Source: Rhynchospora pubera
Lineage: Eukaryota; Streptophyta; Magnoliopsida; Poales; Cyperaceae
Assembly (NCBI GenBank): GCA_028095005.1
Contig: CM051459.1
Span: forward strand, 1,541,190-1,605,189
Reading direction: 5' to 3'
DNA: 64,000 nt
The notes below the pieces were generated by a model that had not been told where the DNA came from, did not search any database, and worked only from the letters and a program-made list of their open reading frames with translations. The translations under genes and the position numbers were made by a program. Positions 36,901-49,277 of the stretch are shown in pieces (the stretch's first letter is position 1; each line of letters opens with the position of its first letter).

Positions 36901-38590
36901 TGCAGACCAAGTAAAACCAGCAGTCAGAACGCCCCAAATCTTCAAACGCGACTCAAACGGATAACGTAACCAACCTCATGGTGCCAGCACGATGCTCCTG
37001 GACCTAGCTACAGGCGGGACAGCAGCCGGGGTCCGTCACTGGCGCATACTGGAGCCATCCAGTCGAAGGAGGAATCGCTGCTCAAAAAGAATGGAGGAGG
37101 GAGACGAGTTCGAACAGAAAAGAGAGAGATGAACATGGTGCACAGGCACGGGTATAGACCAAATGATTGAACCAACTCAAATCCAGCGGCCCTTTGATCT
37201 TCTGTGACGAAAATCGTATAGCGAGTCTCTGACGAGCAGAATAGCGAACAGCCAGGGGCCAACCAATCAGAACCTTTTTCAGAAATAGAAAACTTCAAAA
37301 ATACATTAAAAATAGCTAGATTCTCAGAAAAATTCTCATAAAATATCAAAATGTCAAGAAAAATATGAGGAATATTTTTATATATCATGTCATGTCAAAA
37401 CACTAAAGCACAAAATATTTCAAAATTAAAGTTTAAAAGGATGACCATAATGGAAAATAATAAATCTACATGGTTAAATAAAAATTAAGTTCCTTAAGGA
37501 AATTGAATAAAATCGTTTGAACATTTATGTTTTGGACAGCGGGTATATTTGAACATTTCATGTTCTGGACAACAAGTACACTTGGACAAAATATATTCTA
37601 GACAACAGGTGCAATCAAACGCTATAGTCTACAAACAAACAACAAAAATATCACAATAAAGGTGAAAAAATATATATATATAAATTCAAAATGAAAACTC
37701 AAAAATGCAAATTTAAAGGTCCAAATTTAAAATTTCAAAATAAAAAGAAGATACAAACTGAAAAGTGCAAACTCAAAAGTCCGAATTCAAAAGTTTAAAC
37801 TTAAAAGTGCGAACTTTAAAGCGCAAACTCAGAAGTCCAAAGTCCAAACTCAGAAGTTTAAATTTCAAAAGGCAATTTAAAAGTGCAACTTTAAAAGTCC
37901 AAATTCCAAGAGCAAAACTCAAGAATTCAAACTTAAAAATTTAAAACTCAAAAGTCAAATTCTGTTGACTAGGCGACCAGAAGAAAAGTCAACCGATGGC
38001 ATCACAAAAGTTTTTGTCAAGAGGAGGCACAGCGCATCTGTACTCGAGACTTGAACGAAAACCCCAAAAATCTCTAAATCCCCGAACGATTGAGGACTGA
38101 TCTAGGATACCCAAATTTTCTAGTATCAAGCTCAAGAAATCTGAGTGACGGCACCAAGCCCAACCCAGCAAAGTAAAGTCAACCCAAGGCGACCCAAAGT
38201 GTCTCAAAACTGTGACCAAAGAATCTGACCTAGTGCAATAATTTTCATTGTTCATGTTTGATATTGAATGTTTTCATTGCATTATTTTAATTCTTGACTA
38301 TTTTGTGTTGCCTTCATTTAGACCCCACTAAACGCTAGTCATCAAAATAAAATAAAACTGACTCCGATTGCTTTTAATGCCTAATCATTTGATTATTCCC
38401 GATCTAGAGGTGCTCTTGTCTGATTCCCAACTCGGACTCAGACCGAAGGTAATTAACAGCAGGGGCTTGCGCCTGCTGGAAGGAAAGGACCTACACACAA
38501 ACAATCAACTCTTGAGGTCCCTAGGGTCGCATTGCTATCTTTCGTTCGTAAAACGGGTAGTGGTGTTCGAATTCTAGGGGACTCAAGGGG
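33900..38590 (+). mobile_element. Non-coding LTR-retrotransposon-like region (LARD-like?)
   Basis: 34320-34750 looks like an LTR: U3-like sequence, a TATA box (ACTTATAAAAG, 34513-34523), a poly(A) signal AATAAA (34672-34677) about 150 bp further, then a T/C-rich stretch. It is followed by 3.5 kb without any open frame, with internal duplications (35340-35395 resembles 35890-35950) and a degenerate repeat block. A second LTR and a primer site were not found, so the class is an inference and the borders are rough. Confidence 0.35.
37500..37965. repeat. Degenerate tandem repeat blocks
   Basis: 37505-37615 has three diverged units with TCTGGACAACA.GT. 37690-37965 is built of about a dozen short units such as AAAGTGCAAACTCAAAAGTC and AAAAGTTTAAACTTAAAAGT in loose order. 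Confidence 0.75.
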
Positions 38591-38639
38591 TATCTGATCC
38601 GCATTTTTTTCGCCCCATAGAGGACTATCTGATCTTCCG

Positions 38640-38815
38640 TGGTTGGACTGAAAAAGTGCGAGACAGTTCTGAACCCTTCATTTTTGAAAATTCGAAAAAA
38701 ATTGGTTAGAAAATATGAAAAAATATAAAATTTTATTATCAATGATATTTTAACATAGAGATTATATTGAACAGTTTGGATCGACCGTTTGAAATTTTAA
38801 TGTGCGACGTTTGGA
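38640..38815. repeat. Single arm related to MITE A, second relic
   Basis: TTCGAAAAAAATTGG...TATAAAATTTTATTATCAATG...AACAGTTTGGATCGACCGTTTGA matches, with divergence, one arm of the foldback family seen at 3966-4363. Confidence 0.5.
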
Positions 38816-38910
38816 TCGTGTTTGACGTCCTATATGTTTGATTCTAGCATTACTCAATTATCATATCTTTCCATATAGCTATCTACGGTAGCTTATCATA
38901 TCTTAATTAA

Positions 38911-39150
38911 TAGATTTGTTTAAAAATTCTGGTACACCTACCGTAGAATTTTTCAGTAGGTAATTAGATTTGTTCAGAAAATAATATGATAAACTTTATG
39001 TAATTTGAAAATTTGTTACATAATATCATTAATCGACAAATTATATTATAATGCCTACCAAAAATAGCTCATCAAATCTTTGTAATTATTTTCAGGGCGC
39101 GTAATCGGTGCACCTACCGAAAATTCTTTCCTTTTTTTTAAACAAATCTA
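38911..39150. mobile_element. MITE with TAGATTTGTTTAAAAA ends
   Basis: 240 bp with inverted ends TAGATTTGTTTAAAAA, and a second inverted motif GGT(A/G)CACCTACCG inside each end. Flanks TTAATTAA and CTAATAAA agree at 6 of 8 bases, which may be a decayed 8-bp hAT-type duplication. It lies next to the truncated LTR of copia copy 2. Confidence 0.6.
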
Positions 39151-39155
39151 CTAAT

Positions 39156-39219
39156 AAAGGGCCGTTCCAGTCATTGGACTGAGTCGTTCTATTGCCAAAT
39201 TTGGTCGAATAATCTTACA
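39156..39219 (-). repeat. Remnant of 3' LTR, copia copy 2
   Basis: Matches 46128-46191 (GGGCC.TTCCAG..ATTGGAC.G..), ending AATCTTACA just before the polypurine-tract complement ATCTCCCACTTGGA. The rest of the LTR is lost. Confidence 0.8.
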
Positions 39220-39692
39220 ATCTCCCACTTGGACTATTATGGTTAGTGTTACCCAATGTCCTTAACTAATTAATGAGCTCATAATTTAATGGTAAATAAA
39301 CTTGGTGCTTTTAATTCTGTCCATCATTCACAATAATAGAAGATCAAGGAAGCATTTGTTACATTATAGCATTTATAGGTTTCTAATCCTATAAAGTCGT
39401 CGCAACTAAACTCACAATGATCACAATATCATTATAAATGAATGACATTGAATTAAGATGTGTATAAGTGGTGTGGAAAATACACATAAGTGTGACTGTC
39501 ACGTGTCTATTTCTAACTTTATTGGTCACCCAAAACTGAAGTGAGGTCAACTTAAATAAATTTAGAATGAAAACTGAAATTGAATCTGAAAGCTGAAACT
39601 TTATTCATTTCTGCAGAAATATTCATTACATAACACACTGAATAAACTAAAACCATCATCTAATCTAGCACTCCCACTGAACAAAACTCCCA

Positions 39693-42600
39693 CTAAAGCC
39701 TAGAATCCTGAACTGAAACTACACCCATATTAGTTACATGTTTCAGAAACTGCTTGGGTATTAGTGCTTTAGTGCGTGGATCCGTTATCATTGAGTTTGT
39801 TCCAATGTGCATGATTGACAATTCATCATTCTCAACCTTTTGCTTAACAGACAGAAATTTGATGTTGATGTGCTTCGAGTTGGCTGAGCTTCTGTTGTTA
39901 TTAGCATACATGACTGTCGAATTATTGTCACAGAAAATCCTTAGTGGAGTCTGGATAGAGTCCACTACACGCAACCCAGTGACAAAATTTCGCAACCATG
40001 TCCCAAATAATGATGCCTCATGGCAAGCTACACATTCTGCTGCCATGGTAGAAGATGCCACAAAAGATTGTTTGGCACTTTTCCATGAAACAGCTCCACC
40101 TGCCATCATGAAGATGAACCCTGTGGTTGACTTCAAACTATCATGACATCCCGCAAAATCAGAATTAGAATATCCTATGACCTCCAGCCTATCTGATCTC
40201 CGATACGTTAGTGCAAAGTCTTTGGTTCTTTGAAGATATCTCAAAACTCATTTGGCTGTCTTAATGTGCTGAACACCTGGATTGTACAAATACGTGCCTA
40301 GCATTCCTGTAATAAAAGCAATGTCTGGACGTGTACACACTTGGGCATACATTATGCTTCCAACATTGGAGGCATACTTATTGTCCATTACTTGCTTCTT
40401 TTCCAACTGTATTTTGGGACATTGTTCAAGACTGAACTTGTCTCATTTAGCAATAGGGGTCTCTGTTGATTTGCAGTTTTCCATATCATACCGCTTGAGT
40501 ACTTGATCGATATAGGCCTTTTGTGATAAGCCCAAAATACCTTGAGAACGATCTCTAAGTATCTTAAGGCCTAACACGTATGATGCTTCACCAAGATCTT
40601 TCATTTCAAAATGCCTAAATAGAAATTTCTTAGTTTCATGCAACATATCCTTATCGTTTGTGGCAAGCAGTATATCATCCACATACAAAACCAAGAAAGA
40701 GTATTTACTCCCACTGAACTTGTGATATATACAATCATCCGCCGGGTTACTCTCAAAACCAAATGAGAGAATCACTCGATGAAATTTGTAATACCATTAT
40801 CGAGACGCTTGTTTGAGCCCATAAATGGATTTCTTAAGTTTGCAAACCATTTGCTTTGGATGATCCGATACAAAGTGGGGTGGTTGCACCATATAGATGG
40901 TTTCATCATTGTCATCATTGAAAAATGCGATCTTAACATCCATTTGATGAATCTCAAGATCTAAATGTGCCACAAATGCCATGATCACTCTAAAATAGTC
41001 TTTCGATGAAACTGGAGAGAAAGTCTCTTTGTAATCAATACCTTCCTTTTGAGTAAAGCCCTTAGCGACAAGACGTACCTTATACCTTTCCGCATTACCC
41101 TTAGAATCCTTTTTGGTTTTAAATATCCATTTCAAACCAATAGATTTCTTTCCTTCTGGTAATGGTACTAAGTCCCATACATCATTTTCATACATGGACT
41201 TCATTTCCTCATTCATGGCATCAATCCACTTTTGTGAGTTTGGACTGTCCAAAGCTTGACGAAGATCATGAGGATCTATCATCATCCCAATGTCAAACTC
41301 ATGTTCTTGGAGATAGACCACATAATCATTAGGTATTGCTGGTCTTTTCTCTCTAGTGGATCTCCTAGGCACAAGTTCTTGAGGTGTTTGTAGTTGTTCA
41401 ATGACACTATTATCTTCAACTTGATTATTTCCAGAGTCTAAGTCCATAGCATCTAGAACATGATCCATTTCTTGATTGAAACAGTCTGTTTCAGTATTGG
41501 GACGGTCCATTCTAGTCCTGGAACGGTCCGTTTCAATGCTGAGCACTGTATCTATGATCAATCGTTCCGTTTCAACTTCAGACCGGTCCATTCCAATTCT
41601 GGAACGGTCCGTTTCAGTTATGTCACGGTCCGTTTGAAGATCAGTGCTCGTTTCCTCCTCGAAGATAATATGTTGAAGTGTCATATCTCACCCTTCAACC
41701 AAAACATCCTCAAAGAACTTAGCTATAATCGTCTCAAATATATTCTTATTAGTGGGATCGTAAAACTTGTAACCCCTAGAACGTTCGGCATATCCAATAA
41801 AATAACAACTAAATGTTCTTTCGTCCAGTTTCTTCTCATTTGGCCTGTAAGGCCGAGCTTCAGCTGGATATCCCCAAATACGACAATGTTGTGGTTTCCT
41901 ACCAGTCCACATTTCATAGGGAGTTTTGTTGTTATTTGCTTTAGTTGGTACACGATTAAGTAAATAGGCTGTTGTTTTAAGCGCTTCGCCCCAAAGAGAT
42001 TTTGGCAAATTAGTATGACTAAGCATACTCCTAACCATGTCCTTCAATGTTCTGTTTCGCCTTTCAGCTACTTCATTCATGCTAGGCGATCCTGGCATGG
42101 TATATTGAGGGACAATGTCATTTTCCTCTAGGAACTTAGCAAAAGGCCCTCGATGTTGTTCACCTGAACCATCATATCTACTATAGTATTCACCACCACG
42201 GTCAGATTTGACTTGCTTAATTCTTTTGTTGAGTTGTAACTCAACTTCAACCTTAAATGATTTGAACACGTCCAAAGCTTGCGCTTTTTCACTTAATAGA
42301 TATAGATAACCAAATCTTGAATAATCGTCTATGAAACTGATAAAGTAAGTTTGACCATTCCTTGTAGGTGTAGGAAATGATCCACAAATATCTGTATGAA
42401 TCAGTTCTAAGACATCACTCGTTCTATTGGCATCATATTTTCTTTTATTGGTTTGTTTTCCTTTAACACAACTAACAAATGGGCCTAAATCTGTCATGTC
42501 TAAAGGATCTAGTATATCACTTTGCACAAGTTTCCAATGAATATAGATTATCATAAACTGAAAGAAAACCAGATCCAACGCATTTAGAATTATGAGATAA

Positions 42601-43679
42601 ACTGAATTTTTCATTGTCAAAAGAACAAGAGTAACCAAACTTGTCTAGTACAGAAATAGAAACTAAATTTCGTCTAAAAGACGGTACAACAAAAGTCTCA
42701 TTTAAATCTAAATACAATCCAGTTTTAAGTAACAATCTAAAATGCCCAATAGCTTCAACTTGTGCCTTCTTGTCATCACCCACATAGATGTATCTTTCAC
42801 CATCATTTGGCTTTCGACAGCTCCGGAAACCCTGCATAGAGATACTTATGTGAGTTGTAGCACCCGAATCAATCCACCAAGTATCCCTTTGTACTGAAGT
42901 TAAATTAACTTCTGAACAAACCAAAGAGAGAGACATATCTTTCTTCTTGTGCCAAGCTATATAGCATGTGCAATCAGTCTTCTTGTGTCCATCTTCGCCA
43001 CAGAAGAAACACTCATTTGGATTCTTTGGCTTCTTGCCAATCTTTCCCTTATTGGGTTTCTTCTTTGACTCTGAATTAGCAGTCTTATTCTTGTTTTGTT
43101 TCTTCTTCCTTTTATTCTTGGAAGTGGAGGCAACGTTAGCACTATGTGTCTTATCAAGTTTCAACATTTCCTCTTCTTGAACTAGATGCGAAATCAGTTC
43201 ATTCAGAGTCCACTTGTCCTTAGTGCAGTTATAAGTAATCTTGAAATGGTTATACTGACTAGGGAGAGAGTTAAGCACTAGACACACCTGAATTTTTTCA
43301 GATATGTCTAACCTTTCAAAACGTACTCACGAATGTTGCCTTTCCCATTATACTTCATAGAGGTGAGTCTTGCCATGAATGTACAAATCTCCAATTTCTC
43401 ATTCTTGGCAAATCTCTTCTCAATTTCTTCCAAGCATGCCTTAGCCTCATCGGAATCAGAAATTGTACCCCTAAATGCCTCTGGGATTGTCTTCTTGATG
43501 ATCATAATACCCATGCGATTGGAGCGTCCCCACTAAGCTACACTTTGAATGTGTTGTTGACTGCTCTTTGCAGTAATCTCATATGGTTTCTTCTCCCTGA
43601 ATGCAAGGTCAAGATCTAAACAACCGAGAACTATCATGAAGTTCTCCTTCCATTCCTTAAAGTTGGAACCAGTCAGCAT
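39693..43679 (-). pseudogene. Copia gag-pol, copy 2, multiply broken
   Basis: Same domain order as copy 1. Breaks along the element strand: a stop in gag near 43530; a deletion of about 35 bp with frameshift near 43312; a deletion of about 140 bp near 42530 that removes the pre-integrase zinc finger and shifts frame; stops at 41685-41687, 40794-40796, 40440-40442 and near 40254. At each stop copy 1 has a sense codon one base away, several of the CGA/CAA/CAG-to-stop kind. The protease motif DSGATTH, the integrase D/D/E residues and the RT box YVDDILLA are still visible. The RNase H end stops at 39693. Not functional. Confidence 0.93.
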
Positions 43680-43754
43680 GGGTATGCTATTAATGCTAGC
43701 TGGAATGTTTACTAAAATAAACCAAAGACAAAATACACTAATGTTAATAACCAT

Positions 43755-45421
43755 AATATATAAGTTAAATCACAAAATATAAAGGTCTAAATCCCATCCA
43801 CTAGTCTTTATTCATTTGCAAGTGCTCTTTGGAGTCTCCAAGCAAGCTTCAATCAACTAGGTGTAGTATCAAATGTAATGATTCGTAACATATCAATTAA
43901 TTAACCTTCCTTTGGGCCGATTAATTAATTATATGTAAAACCTTAGAATCATTACCCATTTGATTCTACCAAAACATTGCACATGTAGCCTTTTAAATTA
44001 TGTCAATTTTTTGGGCCGATCCATAATTTAAAAGTTACATGTACCTTAATACACTTTGTATTTGAGCCTTTGAAACAACCATTAATATGAGAGCCCACTT
44101 TGGCGGGATGATATTAATATTGATTCAACTCTCAAATACAACTCAAGTTACCTTTATATTAGACTTAAAGTATACCTAAACCGAGACTTTTCATTATGCA
44201 CATCAATTCTAATATGAAAAGCCTTAACTAAATACTGACCTAGGATGATAAAGACTTAGGACCCAATTGCAAACCCTAAGGTATACACATATTGAATCGT
44301 ATGGAATACATACGAACAAACAAACCTGGAACGGACCGTTTTGGTGAGAGAACGGTCTGCCCTAAATAGACCAGAAGAGAACCAAAGAGAGATATGACCA
44401 TACATTCCGGTATGGTCATATTAAGGTAAGAAAAGAAAGCGGTGGTCTCCCGTTCAGGCAGTAGCCATTGAAATTACACTACATCCAGGCAAGATTCCCA
44501 GAAAAAGTCAGGGTCATATGGACACTTAGACGCCGACCTTATTTTCTGCGGCAGAACTTGTCCTCATGACAACATGGTGTAACCCAACGCTTACAGCTCT
44601 TACTAATGAAAACCACGGCAGAGAAGAGAAGAGAAGGGATAAATAAACCGTTATTTGTACCTAACCAGTACAAACAACCTGAATTTTGGCTAAAAACCTA
44701 ACAATTCTGGTTTTGGAACGGACTGTCCTGGTAGTGGACCGGACCGCCCCATACTCTAGTCAATACCTAATAGTTTGCAACTAAAACTGAAGGTGGTACG
44801 GTCCGTCCCAGAGTGGAACTAACCGTCTAAAAACCACAGAGGAGTACAAAGATGTCGTCCTAAACTAGGTCGAGAAACCCTAACGATTTGTCTCCTAACC
44901 TGACAATCTACTCTAAATTTGAATCATCCAATTAGGTCACATTTTGAACGATTTTGAATTTCCAAAACTTTAACTTAATTTTCAAAATTTTTTCAAGCAA
45001 TTGCAATTTCAAATTAATTTGAAATATAACAAAGGGCTAAATAAAATTAAACAATTCAATAACAGTTCAAGTTGTAGCCCTTTGGGTCCAATTAGCAATT
45101 ACAAATAACAATTCTGGCACAAATCTCAATCAAACGAATCATTAAACAATCCAAAACTAATGGAAAGGTCCGTTCGAGCCATGAAACGGACCGTCCAAAT
45201 GCCAGATACTTCAGAAACAGTTCAGGAAAAGTGTAGGAAAAATCTAGAACGGGCCGCCCCAGACCACTAGGACGGGCCATCCCAGACTTGGACCGGACCG
45301 CCCCAGTCTGTAGCGCCAGAAAACTAAAAGCAGTTCAGATCAGATCTACAATCTCACTAAATCAATTCAAACACTTCAATTAGATCCAAACTTATGTGTC
45401 ATGCTACTGGCTCACGACGAG
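43755..45421 (-). other. Leader (5' untranslated region) of copia copy 2
   Basis: 1.7 kb between primer site and gag, without coding potential. About 1.1 kb of it (roughly 43740-44850) has no counterpart in copy 1, whose leader appears deleted there. Both leaders hold several GGACCGGACCGCCCC-like motifs that also occur in the LTR. Confidence 0.75.
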
Positions 45422-45435
45422 TGACTCTGATACCA
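45422..45435 (-). other. Primer-binding site, copia copy 2
   Basis: Element-strand TGGTATCAGAGTCA, one base changed from the usual tRNA-Met complement seen in copy 1, two bases from the LTR end. Confidence 0.8.
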
Positions 45436-45437
45436 CT

Positions 45438-46191
45438 TGTTGGGTTTGCTTTAAAGCCAAAGAGAATAAACAATTCTAACAAGTCAAATAAGCAACCCAG
45501 AAAATATGAACTCGCAGAACCAGTAGTTGGAACGGACCGTCCTGGTCATAGACCGGACCGTTCCAATACACCAGAAAACTAAATCATGAGCAGAAGCTTA
45601 CCTAATTCCATTGCTATGGCCTGAATCTTGATGTTGAGCACTTGTTGATGTCTCCTAACGTGTATGCTTCTTATCTCCTATTGCTGTGCACACCAAGGAC
45701 AGGAGAAAAGGTCTTTCAAAGGATCAAGATTCGCCTTGGTACTCTTTGCCTGAACATAGAACACCTTCTCAAGCTATTTGATGGAGGAATAGAGAGAGAG
45801 GCAGAAAATACTGCTTTCAACACATGTATGCAGAATATTTCGTGGTTGTCTTGTCTCTTGGGGACCAATCCCTTTATATAGAGAGCCAAAGGCTTCTTGG
45901 CCTCCAAACAATGCTATAATTAACCATCATAATTAGACAATGTTTCTAAACATAACCATCTATAAAAGACAACACATCCTTGCACCAAATCTTGCTTTTC
46001 TTTACAGCCACGTTTAGCCTATTACCATATAACTGAATGACTTGGAGACTAAGCAGAATTAGCCCACCAAAAATAGATTATTTCCTTAATATGGCGCCGA
46101 GTCTAGACCGGGCCGTCCCAGTAATTGGACCGGGCCATTCCAGACTTGGGACTGGCTGCTCCAATGCTAAATTTGACCAAATAATCTTACA
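45438..46191 (-). repeat. 5' LTR of copia copy 2
   Basis: 754 bp, from TGTTGGGTTTGC to AATCTTACA in window orientation. Strongly similar to 15085-15848. Contains the recurring GGACCGG/CCGTCCC motif at both ends. Confidence 0.92.
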
Positions 46192-46220
46192 CTGCTCTCT
46201 TATACAACAAATTTATCAGT

Positions 46221-46368
46221 GGCTCTGTTTGGATGGTGTGGGAATAAGAGGAATAAGAGAAGAAGCATTGGGAAGTGTGTAAGTTTGTGAAGAGTTTGGA
46301 TTGTTTATAATAAATTTACTCCCTTATTTTCTTATTCCTTAATTCCTATGACTCATCCAAACGGAGTC
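46221..46368. mobile_element. GGN...CGTTTGGAT MITE, copy b
   Basis: Ends GGCTCTGTTTGGATG / complement GACTCCGTTTGGATG, 148 bp, 3-bp duplication AGT on both sides. Confidence 0.88.
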
Positions 46369-46448
46369 AGTAAAATCTTCTACATGGAATATTTCTATCC
46401 CTCTCTTGACTTAAATTTAATAGAGTCACAGGGATTTGTACCATAGAT

Positions 46449-46511
46449 TTTTTTTTTTTTTGAAATGGTTGACAGAAGGTGTCAACCCGTTGTAGCATTG
46501 ATAATTACAAA
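46449..46511 (-). mobile_element. Possible LINE 3' tail
   Basis: On the minus strand GGGTTGACACCTTCTGTCAACC is followed closely by a 14-A run, in the style of LINE or SINE tails. MITE copy c adjoins it. No duplication was found, so this is weak. Confidence 0.3.
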
Positions 46512-46683
46512 GGCTCCGTTTGGATAGGTGTGGGAAGAATGGAAGAAGGGAAGAAGGGAAGAAGTGGAAAGAAGTATTGGGAAGTGTGTAACTTTTTGAA
46601 GAGTTTGAATTATTTATAATAAATTTGGGCCTTCTTCCTTCTTCCTTCTTCCTTCTTCCTTCTTCCTATATCCAAACGGTACC
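46512..46683. mobile_element. GGN...CGTTTGGAT MITE, copy c
   Basis: Ends GGCTCCGTTTGGATA / complement GGTACCGTTTGGATA, 172 bp, duplication AAA. The right half contains (CTTCTTC)n-like runs. Confidence 0.85.
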
Positions 46684-47042
46684 AAAATGAAAGTTAAAGA
46701 TACATTACTTAGGAAGGTGGCGTCCAGAGCCTTTATTGAATTATTGTGCTTTGATATAATCAAAATGGAACTCCTTGACTCGTCAATTTCCCTCGAGCCG
46801 CAATCAGCTCTCTGTCACTTGGCAGCTCCTTTCATATAGAGATGCTCTCTTTCTACAACAAATTAAAGACCACACTAAACCACTGAAACTAAGCAATCGT
46901 TAACACTTTTGGTAGGAATGCAGTATTGCCTTGATAATTATGTGAGAATAATTTGGAGTGGATTAATTATGTCCATGACTTGCTCACAGTTATGGATCAA
47001 ACTGTTACATCCCACAGGAATTGCCTCACCAAGAGTTATATA

Positions 47043-47172
47043 GGCTCCGTTTGGATAAGGTGTGAAAAATAGAGAAGAAGTATTGGAAAGTGTGTAACTT
47101 TGTGAAGAATTTAGATTGTTTATAATAAATTTATTCCCTTATTTTCTTTTTCCCTTCTTTTCAAATGGAGCC
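47043..47172. mobile_element. GGN...CGTTTGGAT MITE, copy d
   Basis: Left end GGCTCCGTTTGGAT, right end diverged (complement GGCTCCATTTGA), 130 bp, duplication ATA. Confidence 0.82.
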
Positions 47173-47422
47173 ATATATACATATATATATCGGTAAATTT
47201 CGCTCTCAACTAGCAGTCCATGATTGATGCACCAGCTGCTGGAAACCGACTGTCATACAAGGATGAAACCAGCTACCGGTTCTGCGCTCAGGGCTAGTTA
47301 CCACTCTGGAACCGTATTTGCTTCTGCACGACAATGTACAGAAATTAATTTAACCGTTTAAGACCTGGCTTTATGCATCGCAACTGGTACGGATACAGTG
47401 GTAGCACATATTAGAAATTATT

Positions 47423-47579
47423 GGGTGCGTTTGGATGAGAGAAGAAGAAGAGGAAGAAGGAAGATGGGAAGAAAAAAAATTATAAACAATCCAAACTCTT
47501 CACAAAGTTACACACTTCCCAATACTTCTTCCCACTTCTTCCCTTCTTCCCTTCTTCCCACACCTATCCAAACGCACCC
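47423..47579. mobile_element. GGN...CGTTTGGAT MITE, copy e
   Basis: Ends GGGTGCGTTTGGAT on both sides, 157 bp, duplication ATT. The interior (TATAAACAATCCAAACTCTT) is inverted relative to copies b-d and f. Confidence 0.88.
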
Positions 47580-48345
47580 ATTAAGACGCTTACAGACTCA
47601 TCATTTGATGCAAGATTCTAATATTTGTTTCAGAGGTGGGTGGCATTGTACATTTGTACTAGGTAGGATGATTAAGGATATATGCCCTTTTTTGCTTTCC
47701 CTTTTTTTCATTATTTTTTTGTTTTGGCAATCAAACCTAATATGCAACTACATTTTAATTAGTTTCAATATAAATGTCAGATTGGCAATTCGCCAGCTGA
47801 TCTGAAGAAAAAAAAATAATAATAATACATCCAAGGCTAGTTCCACATCAAGGTGTATGAATTAATTACTAAGTTATACCATAATACCAAGATATATTTT
47901 AATTGTGGCATTATAAGTAATACACATGTTACACAGAAGGAACAATTAAGTATATCACACCACCAAAAAGATCTGTTTTATGTTCTAACGCACTAAAAAT
48001 ATTTGTTTACATGTTATACAGATTTTTATTGGACAATTTTAATCTAATTAAGAAATTTACATATATTTAGTGGAGATGGCATGAACAGGATCTGCCAAAT
48101 CTCATGTTTGTGTAGCCTCAATCATCACAATTTCATAATCCAATTTATTAAATTTGGCAGGCAACATAGAATATTAAATTCATTACATTTTTTTTTCTTA
48201 TTGGTTGACTAAAATTTGTTCTAGCTATAATATGATTTTTGCATTAAGTAGTGACAGGAGCAAAATTCATGAAAATAAACCATCCCTATTTCTGCAAAAA
48301 GAAGTCAAGTGTTTTCCGCCTACTTTTTTTTTTTTTACCCATTTA
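47580..48345. other. AT-rich DNA between MITEs
   Basis: Nothing recognised. A poly(T) run is present near 48325-48336. Confidence 0.5.
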
Positions 48346-48495
48346 GGGTGCGTTTGGATAGGTGTGGGAAGAAGGGAAGAAGGGAAGAAGTGGGAAGAAG
48401 TATTGGGAAGTGTGTAACTTTGTGAAGAGTTTGGATTGTTTATAATTTTTTTTCTTTCCATCTTCCTCTTCTTCTTCTCTCATCCAAACGCACCC
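48346..48495. mobile_element. GGN...CGTTTGGAT MITE, copy f
   Basis: Perfect ends GGGTGCGTTTGGAT, 150 bp, duplication TTA. Nearly the reverse complement of copy e, so e and f are close sisters about 0.8 kb apart. Confidence 0.9.
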
Positions 48496-49277
48496 TTAGA
48501 GAAGAGGTGTACCCTGCTCGGAATGAAATTTTTTTTTTGGAGGAATTGGATTTGGATTTTATGCAAATTCTGTGATCGGAATGGAAAAAAGGTCATCATA
48601 GGATTTGATTTGATGGAATTTCGAGCTCTTCGAATTCCATCAAATCTTGTTTAGAAAACAATAAAATTTGATGGAATTTCATCTCACTCATTCAATCAAG
48701 TGGGTAGGGTCACGATATCTGTTGAAAAAAAAATCAAATCCTTTTTCTTTCTTCGTCTTTCACAAAATCAAATCCCCTCGTCTCTGCTCCTCATAACACT
48801 AATGAAATTATTTGATTTATGAGGTCATGGTTGAATCAAAACAATTGACAATAAATAAATGAACAGCGTCAATGCGTCATGGACTGTAACTCTGTAACTG
48901 CATGGGTAAAATGGTCCTTCCCTAGCCACTCCACCGATAGGCCATAGCGCTATATAGGAGGATGTCATATGGCAAACTTCTTTGTTTTTATTATAATGGT
49001 TTTTGAAAAAAAAAAAATCAGCCTACAAAAATCCAAAATTGTAATTTTAGAAACTTAATTTTAAAGTTCGCAAACTGAAAACCTAACTAGGTTTATGTTG
49101 TTTGCAAATGGAGAGTAAAAAAGTATACATAATAATATTATCAATGCTGTTTGAGATTCTACTCTCATTTATTACTTCCACATGCCAACATCAAAACAAG
49201 ACAAAGAAGAACGAAATGTGCATCAAGCACCGCAGGTTGCCACATATGTTTTTATTTTTCCCTCTATTCGTCTTTAT
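48496..49277. other. Intergenic DNA with a small palindrome
   Basis: 48606-48646 is a palindrome (GATTTGATGGAATTTCGAGC followed by its complement) that could form a hairpin. No gene is seen. Confidence 0.5.

Larger units (their letters stand above)
39156..46191 (-). mobile_element. Ty1/copia LTR retrotransposon, copy 2 (dead)
   Basis: Same family and orientation as copy 1 at 9.1-15.8 kb, clearly homologous along the whole coding region. The 5' LTR (46191-45438) is complete; only about 64 bp of the 3' LTR remain. The leader between LTR and gag is about 1.7 kb, versus 0.7 kb in copy 1. Coding damage is heavier than in copy 1: five nonsense codons and two deletions. No target-site duplication can be read. 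Confidence 0.95.
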
